DNA of 64,000 nt from Charina bottae (GCA_023362775.1 JALMGJ010000015.1:13378501-13442500); one strand, 5' to 3'; numbered from the stretch's first letter, positions 43,524-55,597 are shown. A program made the numbers and translations. Notes: generated by a model from the sequence alone, not told the origin.

Positions 43524-46500
43524 AATTATAGTTGTCTGCCATGAAGAAAGTACAATATACTGTAGGAACCTTCACAGTCAAAAAGTGGGGATGGGGATTG
43601 GGGGTTGAATCAACATTTGGAGGCCAAGCTAATGGAATGGCTAATTACTGTCTCTGTGACTTCTCTTCAACAGATGACACTTATTGATTGACTTAATGTT
43701 TATCCCATTTTTCTTCTAAGGAATTGAGGAAAGTATGTATGTTTTTCCTCTGCCTGGTATAGTAACCACTGTTCAATATTGTCTTAATTTCCTCTTCCTT
43801 CTAGAACAGAGCTTTCCAAACTGTGTGTCGGGACACGTTAGTGTGTCGGCTGCAGTGTCTGGGTGTGTCGCGGCTGCTGCTGCCTCCGAGCCCTGCCAGG
43901 ATTCCGCGCAGGTCCTAGTGCCTGCCTTGTGCCTTGCTGCCTCCAAACCTGCTGTGATTCTGCGCAGGTCCTAGCGCCTGCCTTGTGCCCTGCTGTAAGA
44001 GTGTGTCACGGAATGATGCATATCTAAAAAGTGTGTCACCAACATGAAAAGTTTGGAAAGCTCTGTTCTAGAAGTTTTCATCTGGAAAGGTTAAGCTCAT
44101 TCCCCGTCTCTCTTTTTCTCTTCCCCCTGCAGTACCTCAACTCCTTTCAGAAGCCTTCAGTCTCTTACAAAGCCAGCACCTCTTGAAAGCCCATCTATTG
44201 CTCATGGACCTGGAGAGTTTGCGGGATAACATCCTATCCCAGTTGCGTAGCCACAACCTGCTCAGCTCCTTGCACCTGGCCAGCATTAAATCCTACTTTG
44301 GACGTGTCATGGAACTGAACGATGCCTTGGCCCAGCATCTGTGGCGCACTGTTGCCCATGCCACAAAATTGGTGTCAGAGGACCCATCCCTTTTTGTATC
44401 GGCTCTGCGAATCATTGAGCGAGAGGAAGGCATAGATGCTGCCATGCTGCTAAGGTCCCAGCCCCATGGCTTCCTCCCATCGGGACGCCCAAAACGTTGG
44501 AGAAGGAAATTCTTCCAAGTCATCCAAGACACTGTCATAGCTACCTATTTCCAAGCTGAGCCAAACAATGCTCAAGGCCAGTGGCTTACTAGCCACTTGA
44601 CATCCTTGCAGAGTAACATTCTAGCTGAATTATGCATCGTGAAAGATTCGATGGTCCAGTGCTGCCCTCCTCATTACAACATCCTCACAGCTTTTGCCAC
44701 CATGTTCCATCAAGGCCTAGCCAATCACCTGCATCATATTCTTACCTGGGACATAGACAAGCAAGACATCTTTGCTCTCCTCCACTGGGCAATCCATGTT
44801 TACCCAAGGTTGGTGCTCTTGCTAGTGTGTGCTGAAGGCCATGAGGGCAAAGGCACTTCCAATGTTTTTAGGAAGAGGTATTGGAAGTGATATTGCTGAT
44901 TCCAGTACCCATATATATGCATAGTCCATTATGCCTGAATAGAAGGAACATGGGTGCATGTTAGAATTCTACTCATGGTATATCCTGCACAGCCTGGCAT
45001 GTTGTGGGAGAATGCTGAAAGCTTACTTAATGCATTTTTGGTACTGACATTTTCTATTTTTCTGCAGTTCTGAAATGATGGCTCACCCAGATCTACTCCC
45101 TGAGGTGGACAACTCAACCTTGGGTCCTCTGCTTCCAGCAGATACAATACGCTATCTGGAGGAGACTTACATGGGGAAAGTACAGGTAAGTTAGAAGACC
45201 AGGGTCAGGGTTTTGGAAATCCAAGTATCTGTGAACATGGAAGAAGGTCTGGATGTCTTTAGTAGTGATTAGACTTTCAGTCTGTGGGCTACTGTGAGAA
45301 AGGATGTGACCCAAGATTTCAGGCAAGATGTTTCCCTGAACTACCTGGGAAGCTTTCCATTGGAGACGCTGGGAGCATATTCAAACACTCTCTACTACAG
45401 AGCTTTCCAAACTTTTCATGTTGGTGACACACTTTTTAGACATGCATCATTTCGCGACACACTCTTACAGCAGGGCACAAGGCAGGCACTAGGACCTGCG
45501 CGGAATCATGGCAGGGCAGGTTTGGAGGCAGCCAGGCACAAGGCAGGCACTAGGACCTGCGCGGAATCCTGGCAGGGCTCGGAGCCGCGACACACCCAGA
45601 CACTGCAGCTGTGTCCAACACACAGTTTGGAAAGCTATGCTCTACTATCTACATCCAAGTTACTTACCACTGCACCATGTGGCAAGCCACATTATTGCAG
45701 TTTATCCTAAAGTCATCATTGGAAAGAATGAGTTCAAACCCTCTCCAGGAATCTTGATCCACACTCCCACCTGAAGATTGACCTAATGGTGGAACATCAG
45801 CACCTCCTTGGGCTCTGCGGCTCTTGCAGCTTCCAGAACCCTGATTCTCAATCCCTATGCAAAGCCCAACTCTTATTAGCTCTGGTGCTATATAAAAAAA
45901 TCTTGACTAAATACCAGAAACTTGTTTTAGGAAGGACAGGGAAAGTCTTCGAGAAAATGATCCCTGTTTTAGAACAAGAAGACAAGTAAAAAAAAAAACC
46001 TCTTTCTCCAGAAGCAGCAGCATCTGAACTGCCAAGTTCTTCCTGTATGCATTTGTATGGCAGAAGATTCTGCATGCCTACCCAATATAACTGGATTCCA
46101 GTTCCCATAAGCCACAGCCAATCTTGGCCCCAACAGCATAATGTGCACAGGTTTATCATTTCAGCACAGTGGCTGTGTTTGCACAACACACTGAACCACA
46201 AAGTATCAAACCACATAATACTCGACTGTGGTGTGCAAATCCAGATTGTGTGGTTAGCTTCCGGTTTAGTATAAGGAAACATTTCCTGACATGAGAGCTG
46301 CTAAGTATCCTCCTGGAACCATGGTGAATCTCCCCCTTGCTGGAGGCTTTCGTACAAGCTGGACGGCCACCTGTCATCAGGTTTGGTCTAGTGCAGTGTT
46401 TCTTAAACTTTTTTAAAAGTCCCACTTTTAAAAATTATGGAAGACCCCAAAAGAGCTTTTGTTTCTGTTTATTGATATTAAACATTAAAAATGATGCTAA

Positions 46501-49500
46501 ACACTGCCGCTACTGCTTCCCACGATTGTTTGATGGGATTCTTATATTGTATTGTTTTTCAACATAGGCTGGCAAATAATTTTGATTTCATGGACTCCTG
46601 AAAGGGTCTTGGGGGATCCCCAGGGGTCCTAGGACCACACTTTAAGAAACACTGCTCTAGTGGACACCAGCACTGAGATGGCGTTGGACTAGATGAGTTC
46701 TAGATCCCTTCAGTTCATACATTCTATGATTCTATATTATACCAACTCAGAAAGCTGGGTTAATTAAGTAAAATGTGATCAAATTAAACATGGGAAATTT
46801 GTGTTCTGCAAATACTGTATAGCCATTACTGCAGTGGAGAGAACTGAAAACAGGAGATAGGAAGAGTGCAGCCAAGACAAGGAACCACACTGTTTATGGC
46901 AGTTGATTGGGGGTGGGGGTGGGGGTGGGGGTCAAACCAAATGAGATAAATGAATTTGGAACAGGTGAAGGGTCCTAAAATGCCTGGTCCTTGAGTTCAT
47001 TTCAAAGGGTCAGGATTACCTGGTCCCATTTTGTTTCCTTCCTCTAGGCTAGTATTGCGGAATGGATGCAGAAGGCTCTAGAAATGGAGTTTAAAGAATG
47101 GCTTTGTGGGAAGGAGCCCGAGTCCGATTATCGAGGCTTCTTCCAGACCAATCTGCCTATCATTGCCATAAAGGTTAGGAGGAATTGGGGAGGAAAGGAG
47201 AAGACTTAGCTAATTGAACAAAGAAGATATTTTTCAATTGTAGAAGCCAAACCATGATGAGTTTGATTCCCCATCTGTTTTTCTCTCTCTCCCATTAAAT
47301 ATCTCAGATGCTTGATGAAAACATTCGCGTGGTATCGCACATCTCTGGTATTTTCCAGCAGAAAGTTCTTGAAATGGCTTTGGGAGAGTTGGAGGCCTTT
47401 TTGGGCAGGTCAGTTTCATCTTCTTTTTTATAACTTTATTAAATTTTAAAACAAAGGGATAAAATCTAACAGAAACTAATAAAGAAAGAAAAATGGAACA
47501 GAGGTGCAGGAAAAAAAAGAAAAAGAAAAGAAATAGAAATAGAAATAGAAATAGAAATAGAAATAGAAATAGAAATAGAAATAGAAATAGAAATAGAAAT
47601 AGAAATAGAAATAGAAATAGAAATAATAGAAATAATAGAAATAATAGAAATAGAAAGAAATAGAAATAGAAATAGAAATAGAAATAGAAATAGAAATAGA
47701 AATAGAAATAGAAATAGAAATAGAAATAGAAATAGAAATAGAAATAGAAATAATAGAAATAGAAATAGAAATAGAAATAATAGAAATAGAAATAATAGAA
47801 ATAGAAATAGAAATAGAAATAGAAATAGGAATAGGAATAACTCCCTTTACAACAGAAATAAGTAAAACTTACATTAAACTCTTACTCTAAGGTTACAAAA
47901 TAACATCATTTTTTTCTATTGTTAACTAATATTATTAATCATCAAATCCGTATATCACAACTTCATTCTTTTCTGTTTCACGCAAGAAGGCCAAAAGGGG
48001 CTTCCAATTTGCCATCAAATTAGCCAATGTCTTTTCTCTAATCAAAGCTGTCAATTTCACCATCTCAGCCAACTCCATCAACTTTACCATCCATTTTGGA
48101 GATCAGTTTCATCTTGTACTCCAACTAATTCCAAAAGACAGGATGGTCTGTCCACTGTAACATCACCACAGCAGGAGAAGGATCTTTGGGCCCAACCTGT
48201 AGCAACTGCATCGTGAACGGCTGGTTGGTCCATATTTAAAATTCAATTATCCTTCTTGGGAATGGTACAACAAGAGCCACTATTGAGGCTGAGTTGCCCC
48301 TGTGAGAATGGGATATCTTCAGATGATATCATCATCAGCATCCATTTAATCCATTTAATTAAAAATGCAGCTTATTTTACTATAGCAAACTGACAGAAGA
48401 AAAAGTCCATCAGTATGAGTAACATAATCTAAACAGTATGAGCAATATAATGTAGAATGAAAAAGCATTATATTATGAAGCAAACTTCAAAAATAATTGA
48501 CCACATTCCTCAACAATTGTTGATACTCCTGGTAGGAAAAAAAAAACCTAATTAAAATGTTGTCAGCAATACATATTAATAATCCATTGTTGCAAATCAG
48601 GTGTAATATTTTTTCAGTCATAATAATTTTTTTAACCAGCCCTCATGCCCCTAAAGTCCATAATTCTTTTTCAAAGATCAAAATCTACCAGTGCTCTCAG
48701 GTGAATTAGCCACTATCTTGTAAGATTTCACCCATGTCAAAAGAAAGAAACAAAGCCAGAAAATGTTGCCCACTTAAATGGGTAAGATCGATTTACACCT
48801 CACAGAAAGCACAAATAATTGTTAATGGAGAACTAACAAAACCCTGGGTGGTGCAGTACAAAAAGACACAAGACAAGGATGCCCTTTGTCTCTGCTCCTG
48901 TTTATTTTAGTTCTTGAAGTACTGAACAGAGATATAAGACAAGATGAGAGAATTGGGGGAGTAAAGGTTAAAAGAGAAACTTATAAGCTAAGGGCACTTG
49001 CTGATGATTTGGTGCTGGTATTGGAAGATCCATTAAAGGGAATAGAAATAGTAATGGGGAAATAAAAAGAATTTGGTATGCTAGCAGGTTTTAAAATTAA
49101 TAATCAGAAGATGAAGACATTAATCCACAGCCTACCTTAATAGGTGGTAAACTTCCATCATGAATCTAGCCACTATCTTACAGGATTGCTATTTTTGAAC
49201 AGCCTCTCTTAGAATGGCTGTAATGCAACGTAACCTTCTTCTTGACATGTAGCCTCAGTTGGTGGAAGGGCATCAGACACAACTTGAGCTGAATCAAGTT
49301 GAAAGTTCATTTCTGCAAGTTCTTGGTTCATAACTGGATCCACCTTTGTCCTGCCAGGTCAGCTTTCTGGTGGTTGTACATCACTGTGGGGAGGGGAACT
49401 GACTTGCAAGCTGGAAGTATGGGGACTACATGGACCGTTCCACTCCCGCTATGACCTCACCAAAGGCTTCCGGGTGAGCAAGGCCTCGTGTGACAAGTGT

Positions 49501-52500
49501 ATTGTTCTTTTCTGCAGCCTGTATGAGAAACTGGTGGAATTTGGCAAAGTGCATCAGCAAGAGCCCATGGCATCTAAGTGCTACACACCATACCTGCTGT
49601 CCACTATCAACAACTGCTTGACCCTCAGGTATTCCCAAAGCCTGTGCATGCCTCTCTTTCCAGGCCTATTTTCTTGCTCTTCTTAGCCATCAGCCAGAAG
49701 GCTTCTTCCTAATTATTTCTCTCCCCTCTGCTGGCAGCTCCTCCATCCCAGCCTTGTATCCCAGTGGATTGCCATCTGAAGAGCCTGCCAGGATGCTACC
49801 ATCTCTGCATACTGCCCTAGAGAAAATTCAGAAGAAGGCATGCCAACTTCTACTGGAGGAGTTGCTGGCTGACTTGAAGGTACAGTACATCTCGTCCAGG
49901 GTCACATGCTGCAGTTGGTTTGGCTTTGGCTTAGGGTGCAGGAGAACCCAACTAATCGTGGTTATTCAATACGCCATGATCAAACAATTTGTGGCTTAGC
50001 CTGCAGTGTGAACCAGACCACTGATTGCTACACATCTGGCACAGCCCTTGGAAAGCAGAGCAGATTCCAGCTGCCTAGTGCAACTATGCACCACTATTTG
50101 GGGAGCAAGGACCGCACCCTATATAGCACAGAAGGCTGAAACAAACCAATGGGCAAAAGCTGTATTTCACTGAATGCTGATATAAACAGCTCATCCAATA
50201 ATTCCCATGCATGTTATAATATCAAGGCAAACTGATCGGGTTTTTTTAGCCTCTGTATTTGCAGATGTCTTTCTGGGTATACAGTATAGCCTTGCATCTC
50301 ATATTGATAGCAGTTTTATTTAAAAGTTACCAGCATTTTCTCTTTTTGCTACTTTGTATGCTGTTCTGAGCTCCTTCTGCAAGTAAGAGGAGAGAAGAAT
50401 TGGTCTCTCTTCTGGTCTGTTCCAGCCACACTTTGCCCAGCTGCCCTCCCGCCAGTGGCTGCTGGATGACTTTCAGCTGATGAACAGCATATGCGAGGTG
50501 ATAGACAAGCAAGCCGAAGGTTTCTGCAGAACTCACAAACCTGTCAGCATGGTAAGATCCTGGCCACAGCTGGGGATGCCAGTGGTGGGGAAGATCTATA
50601 CACTACTGAAAGTCCAGGGTGAGAGCCATCCTGAGATCATCACAAGCAAACAGCCTGATACCAGACGAGTCTGTTACCGAAACAAGAGAGAAGTGGAAGC
50701 CATCACTCCCACCCAAAGAGATTCTAGACCAGGGGTGGGGAACCTTTTTTCTGCCAAGGGCCATTTGGATATTTATAAGCGGGGACCGGGGGGTGGGGGG
50801 CGGGGTTTCTGGGATTTCCGTGGACCGAGGGCCGGAGTTTGCGGGCAGGAGCCAATCACAAGCACTGGGGGGCGGGGTTTGCAGGCAGGAGCCAATCGTG
50901 TGGAAGGGGCGGGGTTTGAGGGCGGGAGCCCCGCGGGCCTTATACGGCCTGCAGGCCTGACGTTGCCCACCCCTGTTCTAGACCATTACATTATGTGCAT
51001 ATGAGAGAAAGAGGAACAAGAACATTAGAGGATGCTGTCTTAAATCCTGCTAACTTAAAAGTGGGTAGCCTTTTTCTGTTGAAACTCTTCGTGCAAGGGT
51101 AATCTGTAGGATACCATATGACAGATTAGATGGAAACAAGCAGTGAGAAGCCAGAGACAAAAGAAGTTGGAAATCCTTTTTTTCATCATTCCTTTCCCCC
51201 TACTTTTAGATAATCCTTTTTTCCCCCCTCTCCCTCAATTTATTTCTCACACTCTCTTCTCTCTCTCAACCAAGCTGCAGGGAAAGTAGAAGTAATTCTT
51301 GTCTGAGACCTATACTGATAACTTGCAGAGGGCTACCTAAAATTCAGTCAAACATCACACAGGATCTTAGGGTTGTAGGTTGCCCATTCCTGTTCTACCT
51401 GGAGATGCCAAGACTGAAGCCAGGATCTTCTTCATGCAAATAATTATCCTTTCCCTGAATATAAAGTAGCCCAGGGTATTTCCCTACTAGTTCAGCCAGC
51501 TGAACTCTTAGTTGGCTGGCTGTTTGTAGATGGAAGGGATTTATTTGGACATCTGGTGCACAGTATATTGATTATTATTGTAATTATTGTAATTGTTTTG
51601 GATTGTTGTTTTGTTTTATTACCTTTGCTGCATTGAGGATGGACGGATAGACGGACGGACGGACGGACAGACAGACAGACAGACAGATACTGTAGATAGA
51701 TGATAGATGATAGCTAGACAAACTTGACCAAATGTTGATTTGCTTACTTCCAGCACATTTGCTGGGTCCCTCTGCAACTGAGAAATGATTTTACACATTT
51801 TCAACATAAATAAAAAAATAATCAGTGCCTCGAGTTGACTGGGTTCCTAACTGCACATTTCCTACAAGTGTGAGAATTGTGAGGTCCATGCAAAAGCTTG
51901 TCATCTTGTGTAGCAATAGAGCTGAATCTGGGCTCAGCATCATTTGACAGAGTATCCATTCTGGTTTTTGGAGTATAGGTCTGAATGTTAAACCTGTTTG
52001 ACTCATTCGTGTATGACTTTTGTAGGTATTAGCTTCCGAAGCAGTTTCAGCACAACATACGTGCAAACTTGCCCATTATCTCAGCTTAATGGAATTAGTT
52101 AAATCATGACTATGGACAAGTGGCTGATATAGTTCAGATGAAGAAGAGGAACTGTGAGCTAGTTAGGAAGGCATAAGGGCCACATTCTGTTTGCAGGCTG
52201 CCAGTTCTCCCCCCCCCCCCCCTTCTGTGAAGATTCCTAGGTATCAGCTCAGCACAATCCAGGTTAGTTAGTGATGGAACATACTCACAAATTGCATTTC
52301 TGGAATATCCAGAAACATGACACCTCTTTTTCCTTCCCCCTTTAATGCCCACCCAGTACCTGCTGTCAGAAGCTGAGCACCTGGCTATGAGCCAGTACGT
52401 GAAGTCCCTCTTGCAGAAACGGATGATGTGCCGAACAGCTGAGGAGCGGAGCAAGATGTCCACAAGGATGCTGCAGGACACCTCTCAGCTCAAAGAACTC

Positions 52501-53839
52501 TTCTGTGCCCTGGTGAGAGACAGCAGGACAGAGGGAAAGCTCCCCAGCCTGTGTAGACGTGCACCCAGTTCCCCCACCAAGACAGCTTCGCAGCTTCCTA
52601 TGTAAATAGCTTCCGAGGTAGAACCCTTGAGAGATGGGTACAAGCAAAGGCTATTCAGGTGGGCCATTTTACTGGGGTGTGAAGTGAGTGTATTTGTTTT
52701 GAACTGCCCGCCCTTCTTTCCTTCCCAGGGCTTGGAGGAGGACAAACTGACCCTCAAAGTCATTGCTGATCTGCAGCAGTTCGTCAGTGTCAAGGATCGC
52801 TCTCTGCTTGGCCTGGAGGTGCTGAGGATCATGTCAAAATATCCTGATATCAGGTAGGGCACCCAAGTTGTGAAAAAAGGACGATTTCCCATCTTCTAAT
52901 TGCAACATCCTCTGGCATCAAATCTGCATTTGGGGACTGAAGGAGAAGCCCAGAAATTGCTGTATAGTGTCCTTTTAACCCAAGTTACCCAGGACAAAAT
53001 CTAGGACCTTCGAGATTATTAAGCATCATTAACAGTACTTGATAGTTTTATTTATTGTGAAGTGTTTGTTATCTTTACAGATGCTTTTAGTTTCATATAC
53101 AGTATTATTAGCCACCCAGAGTCATTAGAGAAGACCGTTTTCAAACATGGGTGAATAAGTACAATATCTTTCTGTTCAGCTCTTGTTCCATCCCCAAACA
53201 CAAAGTGAAAACATTTTCTAGGGGTTTCCCATTCAAGAGACTGATTGCACGCTGCATTGTTAGGATCATGCAGGCCCTGCAGGGTATCTAGAGGACAGGC
53301 TGGGGTTGGAGAAGACTGCAGCAGAGAATGCTGATAGAAAATAAGCTATCCCACAGAGAAACTCCGTCTTCATTGATCTGCAGGCCTTCCCGCAGAGTGG
53401 GCAGAAGAATAAGCCAAAGAAAAAGTCACCAGTGTGTTTGTGTGTGTAGGTGTTCATGTATACCTCTCTGTGAGACTTCTCTCCTTGGGTCTCTACTCAG
53501 TGCTTCTGATTAAGTGGACTGTGGTCCATGAAAGCTTATGTGATAATCAATAGGTTAGTCTTGAAAGTGCCGCAAAAGCTGTTCTTGTGTTTGCTGTAAA
53601 AGATGTAAAATGGCTACCCTTCTGAAAACTATTTTTCATGTTGTTTCTCCAGCGAGGACCACATTTCCATGCTCTTATACTTGCGTGGCGACATCTCCAA
53701 AGAAATCTGCAATAATGTGCTGGAAATCATGGTGCAGAATCCTCAAGTCCTACCGGAGAATTATGATCCCATTTTTAGCAATATCTTGGTTCCTGCTCCA
53801 GAGCTGCCCTTCTGCCTTGGCAAGTCCAAATGTGCCTGA
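39768..53839 (+). CDS. EXOC3L1: EXOC3L1, exocyst complex component 3-like 1 (complete)
   Basis: Paralogue of the exocyst subunit Sec6/EXOC3, linked to vesicle tethering at the plasma membrane (family knowledge). Thirteen coding exons: 39768-39810, 40551-40711, 42325-42544, 44133-44808, 45068-45185, 47048-47173, 47308-47408, 49518-49628, 49738-49879, 50426-50551, 52357-52512, 52729-52853, 53653-53839; 2,292 bp, 763 aa, all GT-AG and in phase. Recognisable Sec6-family segments: [20 protein letters not shown] (exon 2), [17 protein letters not shown] (exon 3), [11 protein letters not shown] (exon 4), [12 protein letters not shown] (exon 7), [15 protein letters not shown] (exon 12). Helical rod-like protein with no membrane segment. 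The start at 39768 has a second in-frame ATG two codons later. Divergent from E2F4. Introns carry hAT, mariner-like and L1 pieces. Confidence 0.95.
40551..40711 (+). CDS. EXOC3L1: EXOC3L1 coding exon 2
   Basis: Encodes (D)[18 protein letters not shown] through NRFIQSRIK. Acceptor ccttag, donor gtgggt. Confidence 0.95.
40779..40894. mobile_element. Palindromic hAT MITE, family A, copy 3
   Basis: Flanks ATCTAAGG / TTCAAAGG (two mismatches); the central part is slightly shortened. Confidence 0.85.
41291..41500 (+). mobile_element. Tc1/mariner-like MITE, degraded copy
   Basis: Begins TA-CAGCTAGTCCTCATTTAG and carries the shared interior; the right terminus is eroded. Confidence 0.65.
41900..42268 (+). 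mobile_element. Tc1/mariner-like foldback MITE, copy 3
   Basis: Termini CAGGTAGTCCTCGCTTAA and TGAGGACTACCTG, TA on both sides. It lies 57 bp upstream of EXOC3L1 exon 3. Confidence 0.87.
42325..42544 (+). CDS. EXOC3L1: EXOC3L1 coding exon 3
   Basis: Encodes [20 protein letters not shown] through [10 protein letters not shown]. Acceptor ctctag, donor gtgact. Confidence 0.95.
42733..43011. repeat. Compound microsatellite TCTA / ATCTCT / CCAT
   Basis: About 280 bp of tetra- and hexanucleotide repeats in EXOC3L1 intron 3. Confidence 0.95.
43480..43521. repeat. (AAT)n microsatellite
   Basis: About 14 perfect units. Confidence 0.92.
43807..44065. mobile_element. hAT element, family B2, copy 2
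   Basis: Perfect 8-bp duplication TTCTAGAA (43799-43806, 44066-44073). It lies 67 bp from EXOC3L1 exon 4. Confidence 0.92.
44133..44808 (+). CDS. EXOC3L1: EXOC3L1 coding exon 4 (largest, 676 bp)
   Basis: Encodes about 226 residues from [20 protein letters not shown] to [10 protein letters not shown]. Acceptor ctgcag, donor gttggt. Confidence 0.95.
45068..45185 (+). CDS. EXOC3L1: EXOC3L1 coding exon 5
   Basis: Encodes [19 protein letters not shown] through [10 protein letters not shown]. Acceptor ctgcag, donor gtaagt. Confidence 0.92.
45398..45639. mobile_element. hAT element, family B2, copy 3 (reverse)
   Basis: Perfect 8-bp duplication CTCTACTA (45390-45397, 45640-45647); opposite orientation to the copy at 43.8 kb. 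Confidence 0.92.
46394..46654. mobile_element. hAT-type element, family F
   Basis: Ends CAGTGTTTCTTAAAC and TTTAAGAAACACTG; flanks GTCTAGTG / CTCTAGTG. AT-rich interior unlike the other families. Confidence 0.85.
46909..46933. repeat. (GGGGGT)n short tandem repeat
   Basis: About four G-rich hexamers; on the plus strand, four runs of four or more G, so G-quadruplex formation is possible. Confidence 0.8.
47048..47173 (+). CDS. EXOC3L1: EXOC3L1 coding exon 6
   Basis: Encodes [20 protein letters not shown] through NLPIIAIK. Acceptor ctctag, donor gttagg. Confidence 0.94.
47308..47408 (+). CDS. EXOC3L1: EXOC3L1 coding exon 7
   Basis: Encodes [20 protein letters not shown] through ELEAFLG. Acceptor tctcag, donor gtcagt. 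Confidence 0.94.
47529..47839. repeat. (AGAAAT)n hexanucleotide repeat
   Basis: About 310 bp, roughly 50 units with a few interruptions, inside L1-like sequence in EXOC3L1 intron 7. Confidence 0.95.
48700..49190 (+). mobile_element. L1-type LINE fragment with reverse-transcriptase remnant
   Basis: Frame 48868-49065 reads [20 protein letters not shown] and later the catalytic box as LADD (YRLRAFADD in intact L1 relatives), then a stop at 49063 and in-frame continuation [15 protein letters not shown]. Decayed. Flanking AT-rich sequence from about 47420 may belong to the same insertion. Confidence 0.78.
49518..49628 (+). CDS. EXOC3L1: EXOC3L1 coding exon 8
   Basis: Encodes (S)[18 protein letters not shown] through STINNCLTL. 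Acceptor ctgcag, donor gtattc. It joins exon 7 in phase. Confidence 0.93.
49738..49879 (+). CDS. EXOC3L1: EXOC3L1 coding exon 9
   Basis: Encodes [20 protein letters not shown] through [11 protein letters not shown]. Acceptor tggcag, donor gtacag. Confidence 0.94.
50426..50551 (+). CDS. EXOC3L1: EXOC3L1 coding exon 10
   Basis: Encodes [20 protein letters not shown] through RTHKPVSM. Acceptor ttccag, donor gtaaga. Confidence 0.95.
50730..50975 (-). mobile_element. hAT-type GC-rich element, family D, copy 2
   Basis: Perfect 8-bp duplication TTCTAGAC (50722-50729, 50976-50983). Interior has two GAGCCAATC (CCAAT) and GGGGCGGGG boxes in alternating order. Confidence 0.92.
51640..51716. repeat. 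GACG / ACAG / ATAG compound microsatellite
   Basis: Short tetranucleotide runs in EXOC3L1 intron 10. Confidence 0.85.
52357..52512 (+). CDS. EXOC3L1: EXOC3L1 coding exon 11
   Basis: Encodes [20 protein letters not shown] through [10 protein letters not shown]. Acceptor acccag, donor gtgaga. Confidence 0.95.
52729..52853 (+). CDS. EXOC3L1: EXOC3L1 coding exon 12
   Basis: Encodes [20 protein letters not shown] through MSKYPDI. Acceptor tcccag, donor gtaggg. Confidence 0.95.
53653..53839 (+). CDS. EXOC3L1: EXOC3L1 terminal coding exon 13
   Basis: Encodes (S)[19 protein letters not shown] through [18 protein letters not shown]; stop TGA 53837-53839. Acceptor ctccag. Confidence 0.95.
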
Positions 53840-54074
53840 GAGTTCCTTAGGTGCTGCTGCCAACTGTCTCCCCGGCCATCTCTGAATTCACTGACCTGCC
53901 CAGATGGCAGCTGGTAACCTTGGCATGGTGGAGAAATTTACCATGCCAACAAGCATTGCACCATATTGTGGGGGGCAGATGGAGGAACTACATTTAAACA
54001 GGATTAATATCATGCTCTGTCTGATTTCTCTTTCTTTTGCATATCCACAGGTATCTTTTGCTATTTCTGTTCTA

Positions 54075-54080
54075 AATAAA
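54075..54080 (+). terminator. EXOC3L1: EXOC3L1 poly(A) signal AATAAA
   Basis: AATAAA 236 bp after the stop codon, followed by a TGTGTATGTG-type GU-rich element near 54130. The 3' UTR is therefore about 53840-54100. Confidence 0.82.
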
Positions 54081-54410
54081 ACTGGCACACTGTTCTGTTC
54101 AGCTAACAATGATTAAAATTCTCTTTCTTGTGTATGTGTATGTAAATTTCCTGGGACTTTTAAGTCTCTGTTCACTGTTTGCTCTTCAGGAAACATCTAC
54201 GTAGATTTCTGAAAAGAAACTGTAAATATGAGCTGCTTGAGGCAAGGCAGTGCCTTAGATCTAGAGACACCTCAGAAAAGACTTTGCATTAATAATAATA
54301 TTTATCCTTAATATTTATCTTCCTGAGAGGATGGAACCTTATTAGCATATCTGAGTTAGGAGAAGAAACATGTGCAAGGAGGTGTTTCGTGAGAGTTTCA
54401 GAATCTAGAC

Positions 54411-54544
54411 CAGTGTTTCTCAACTTTAACAACTTTAAGATTTGTGGACTTCAACTCCCAGAATTCCCCAGCCAGCATGCTGGCTGGGGAATTCTGGGAA
54501 TTAAAGTCCACATATCTTAAAGTTGCCAAGATTGAGAAACACTG
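54411..54544. mobile_element. Palindromic hAT MITE, family A, copy 4
   Basis: Flanks ATCTAGAC / ATCTAGAT (one mismatch). Confidence 0.92.
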
Positions 54545-54934
54545 ATCTAGATAGTTTAGCTCTTGAAAGGTCAAATCCATCACCATAATATTGGGTCCAC
54601 AAAGTAGAAAAGTAGCAGCAAAGCTTATTAACATTAATAAATGTCTGCCAAGACCTGACAGGTCCTATTATCAATGTCTGGAACTCCCTTTTATAATTCC
54701 ATCATTCTTAGTAATGCTGAATGACTAGGACCAATTGCCATTGAATTTTTTCCCAGAGTCCTGATGTGGTGCTGTGTTTTTAGGTGCATTGTGGGAAATA
54801 AAAACAACAGCTAGATCTAAATGTCTGGTGGCTCTTGTCATGATGCATTAATGGATGAGAGGGTGCTTTATCCAAAGTTTGCTCAAATCTGGAATTGGAT
54901 ACAGTAGGTGTGCTACATTTTCATCAGTCCATAC

Positions 54935-55068
54935 CAGTGTTTTTCAACCTTAGCCATTTTAAGATGTGTGGACTTCAATTCCCAGAATTCCCCAGCCAGC
55001 ATGCTGGCTGGGGAATTCTGGGAGTTGAAATCCACACATCTTAAAATGGCCAAGGATAAGAAACACTG
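54935..55068. mobile_element. Palindromic hAT MITE, family A, copy 5
   Basis: Perfect 8-bp duplication GTCCATAC (54927-54934, 55069-55076). Arms about 60 bp with few mismatches. Confidence 0.93.
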
Positions 55069-55216
55069 GTCCATACAATCAGACAACATATGGAAAGATG
55101 CTTATACCTGTTAAAATTTTTAACTGCTCTCCATGGGCAGGTTACGGTATCAGGACTGGAAGTCTGCCAGACATAAATGACAACATCAAAGGATGCACCT
55201 CTATTTTGATCATATA

Positions 55217-55580
55217 GAGAGCCAGTTTGGTCTAGTGGTTAAGGCAACGGGCTAGAAACCAGGAGTCTGTGAGTTCTAGTCCCGCCTTAGGCTTGAAAGC
55301 CCGCTGGGTGGCCTTGGGCCAGTCACTCTCTCTCAGCCCTAGGAAGAAGCCAATGGCAAACCAGGAGCCTGAGAGTTCTAGTCCCGCCTTAGGCATGAAA
55401 GCCGGCTGGGTGACCTTGGGCCAGGCACTCTCTCTCAGCCCAACTCACCTCACAGGGTTGTTGTGGTGGGGAAAATAGGAGGAGGAGGGAGCATTAGGTA
55501 TGTTCCCCGCCTTGAGTTATTTATAAAAATAATAAAGGCGGGATAGAAAATAAATAAATAAATAAATAAAATAAATAATA
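55217..55580 (+). repeat. CORE-SINE with two bodies and A-rich tail
   Basis: Most complete head in the window (gagccagtttggtctagtgg). Two bodies, then ttgagttatttataaaaata and an AAAT-repeat end. Confidence 0.87.
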
Positions 55581-55597
55581 TTTCACCAAATATTTTC

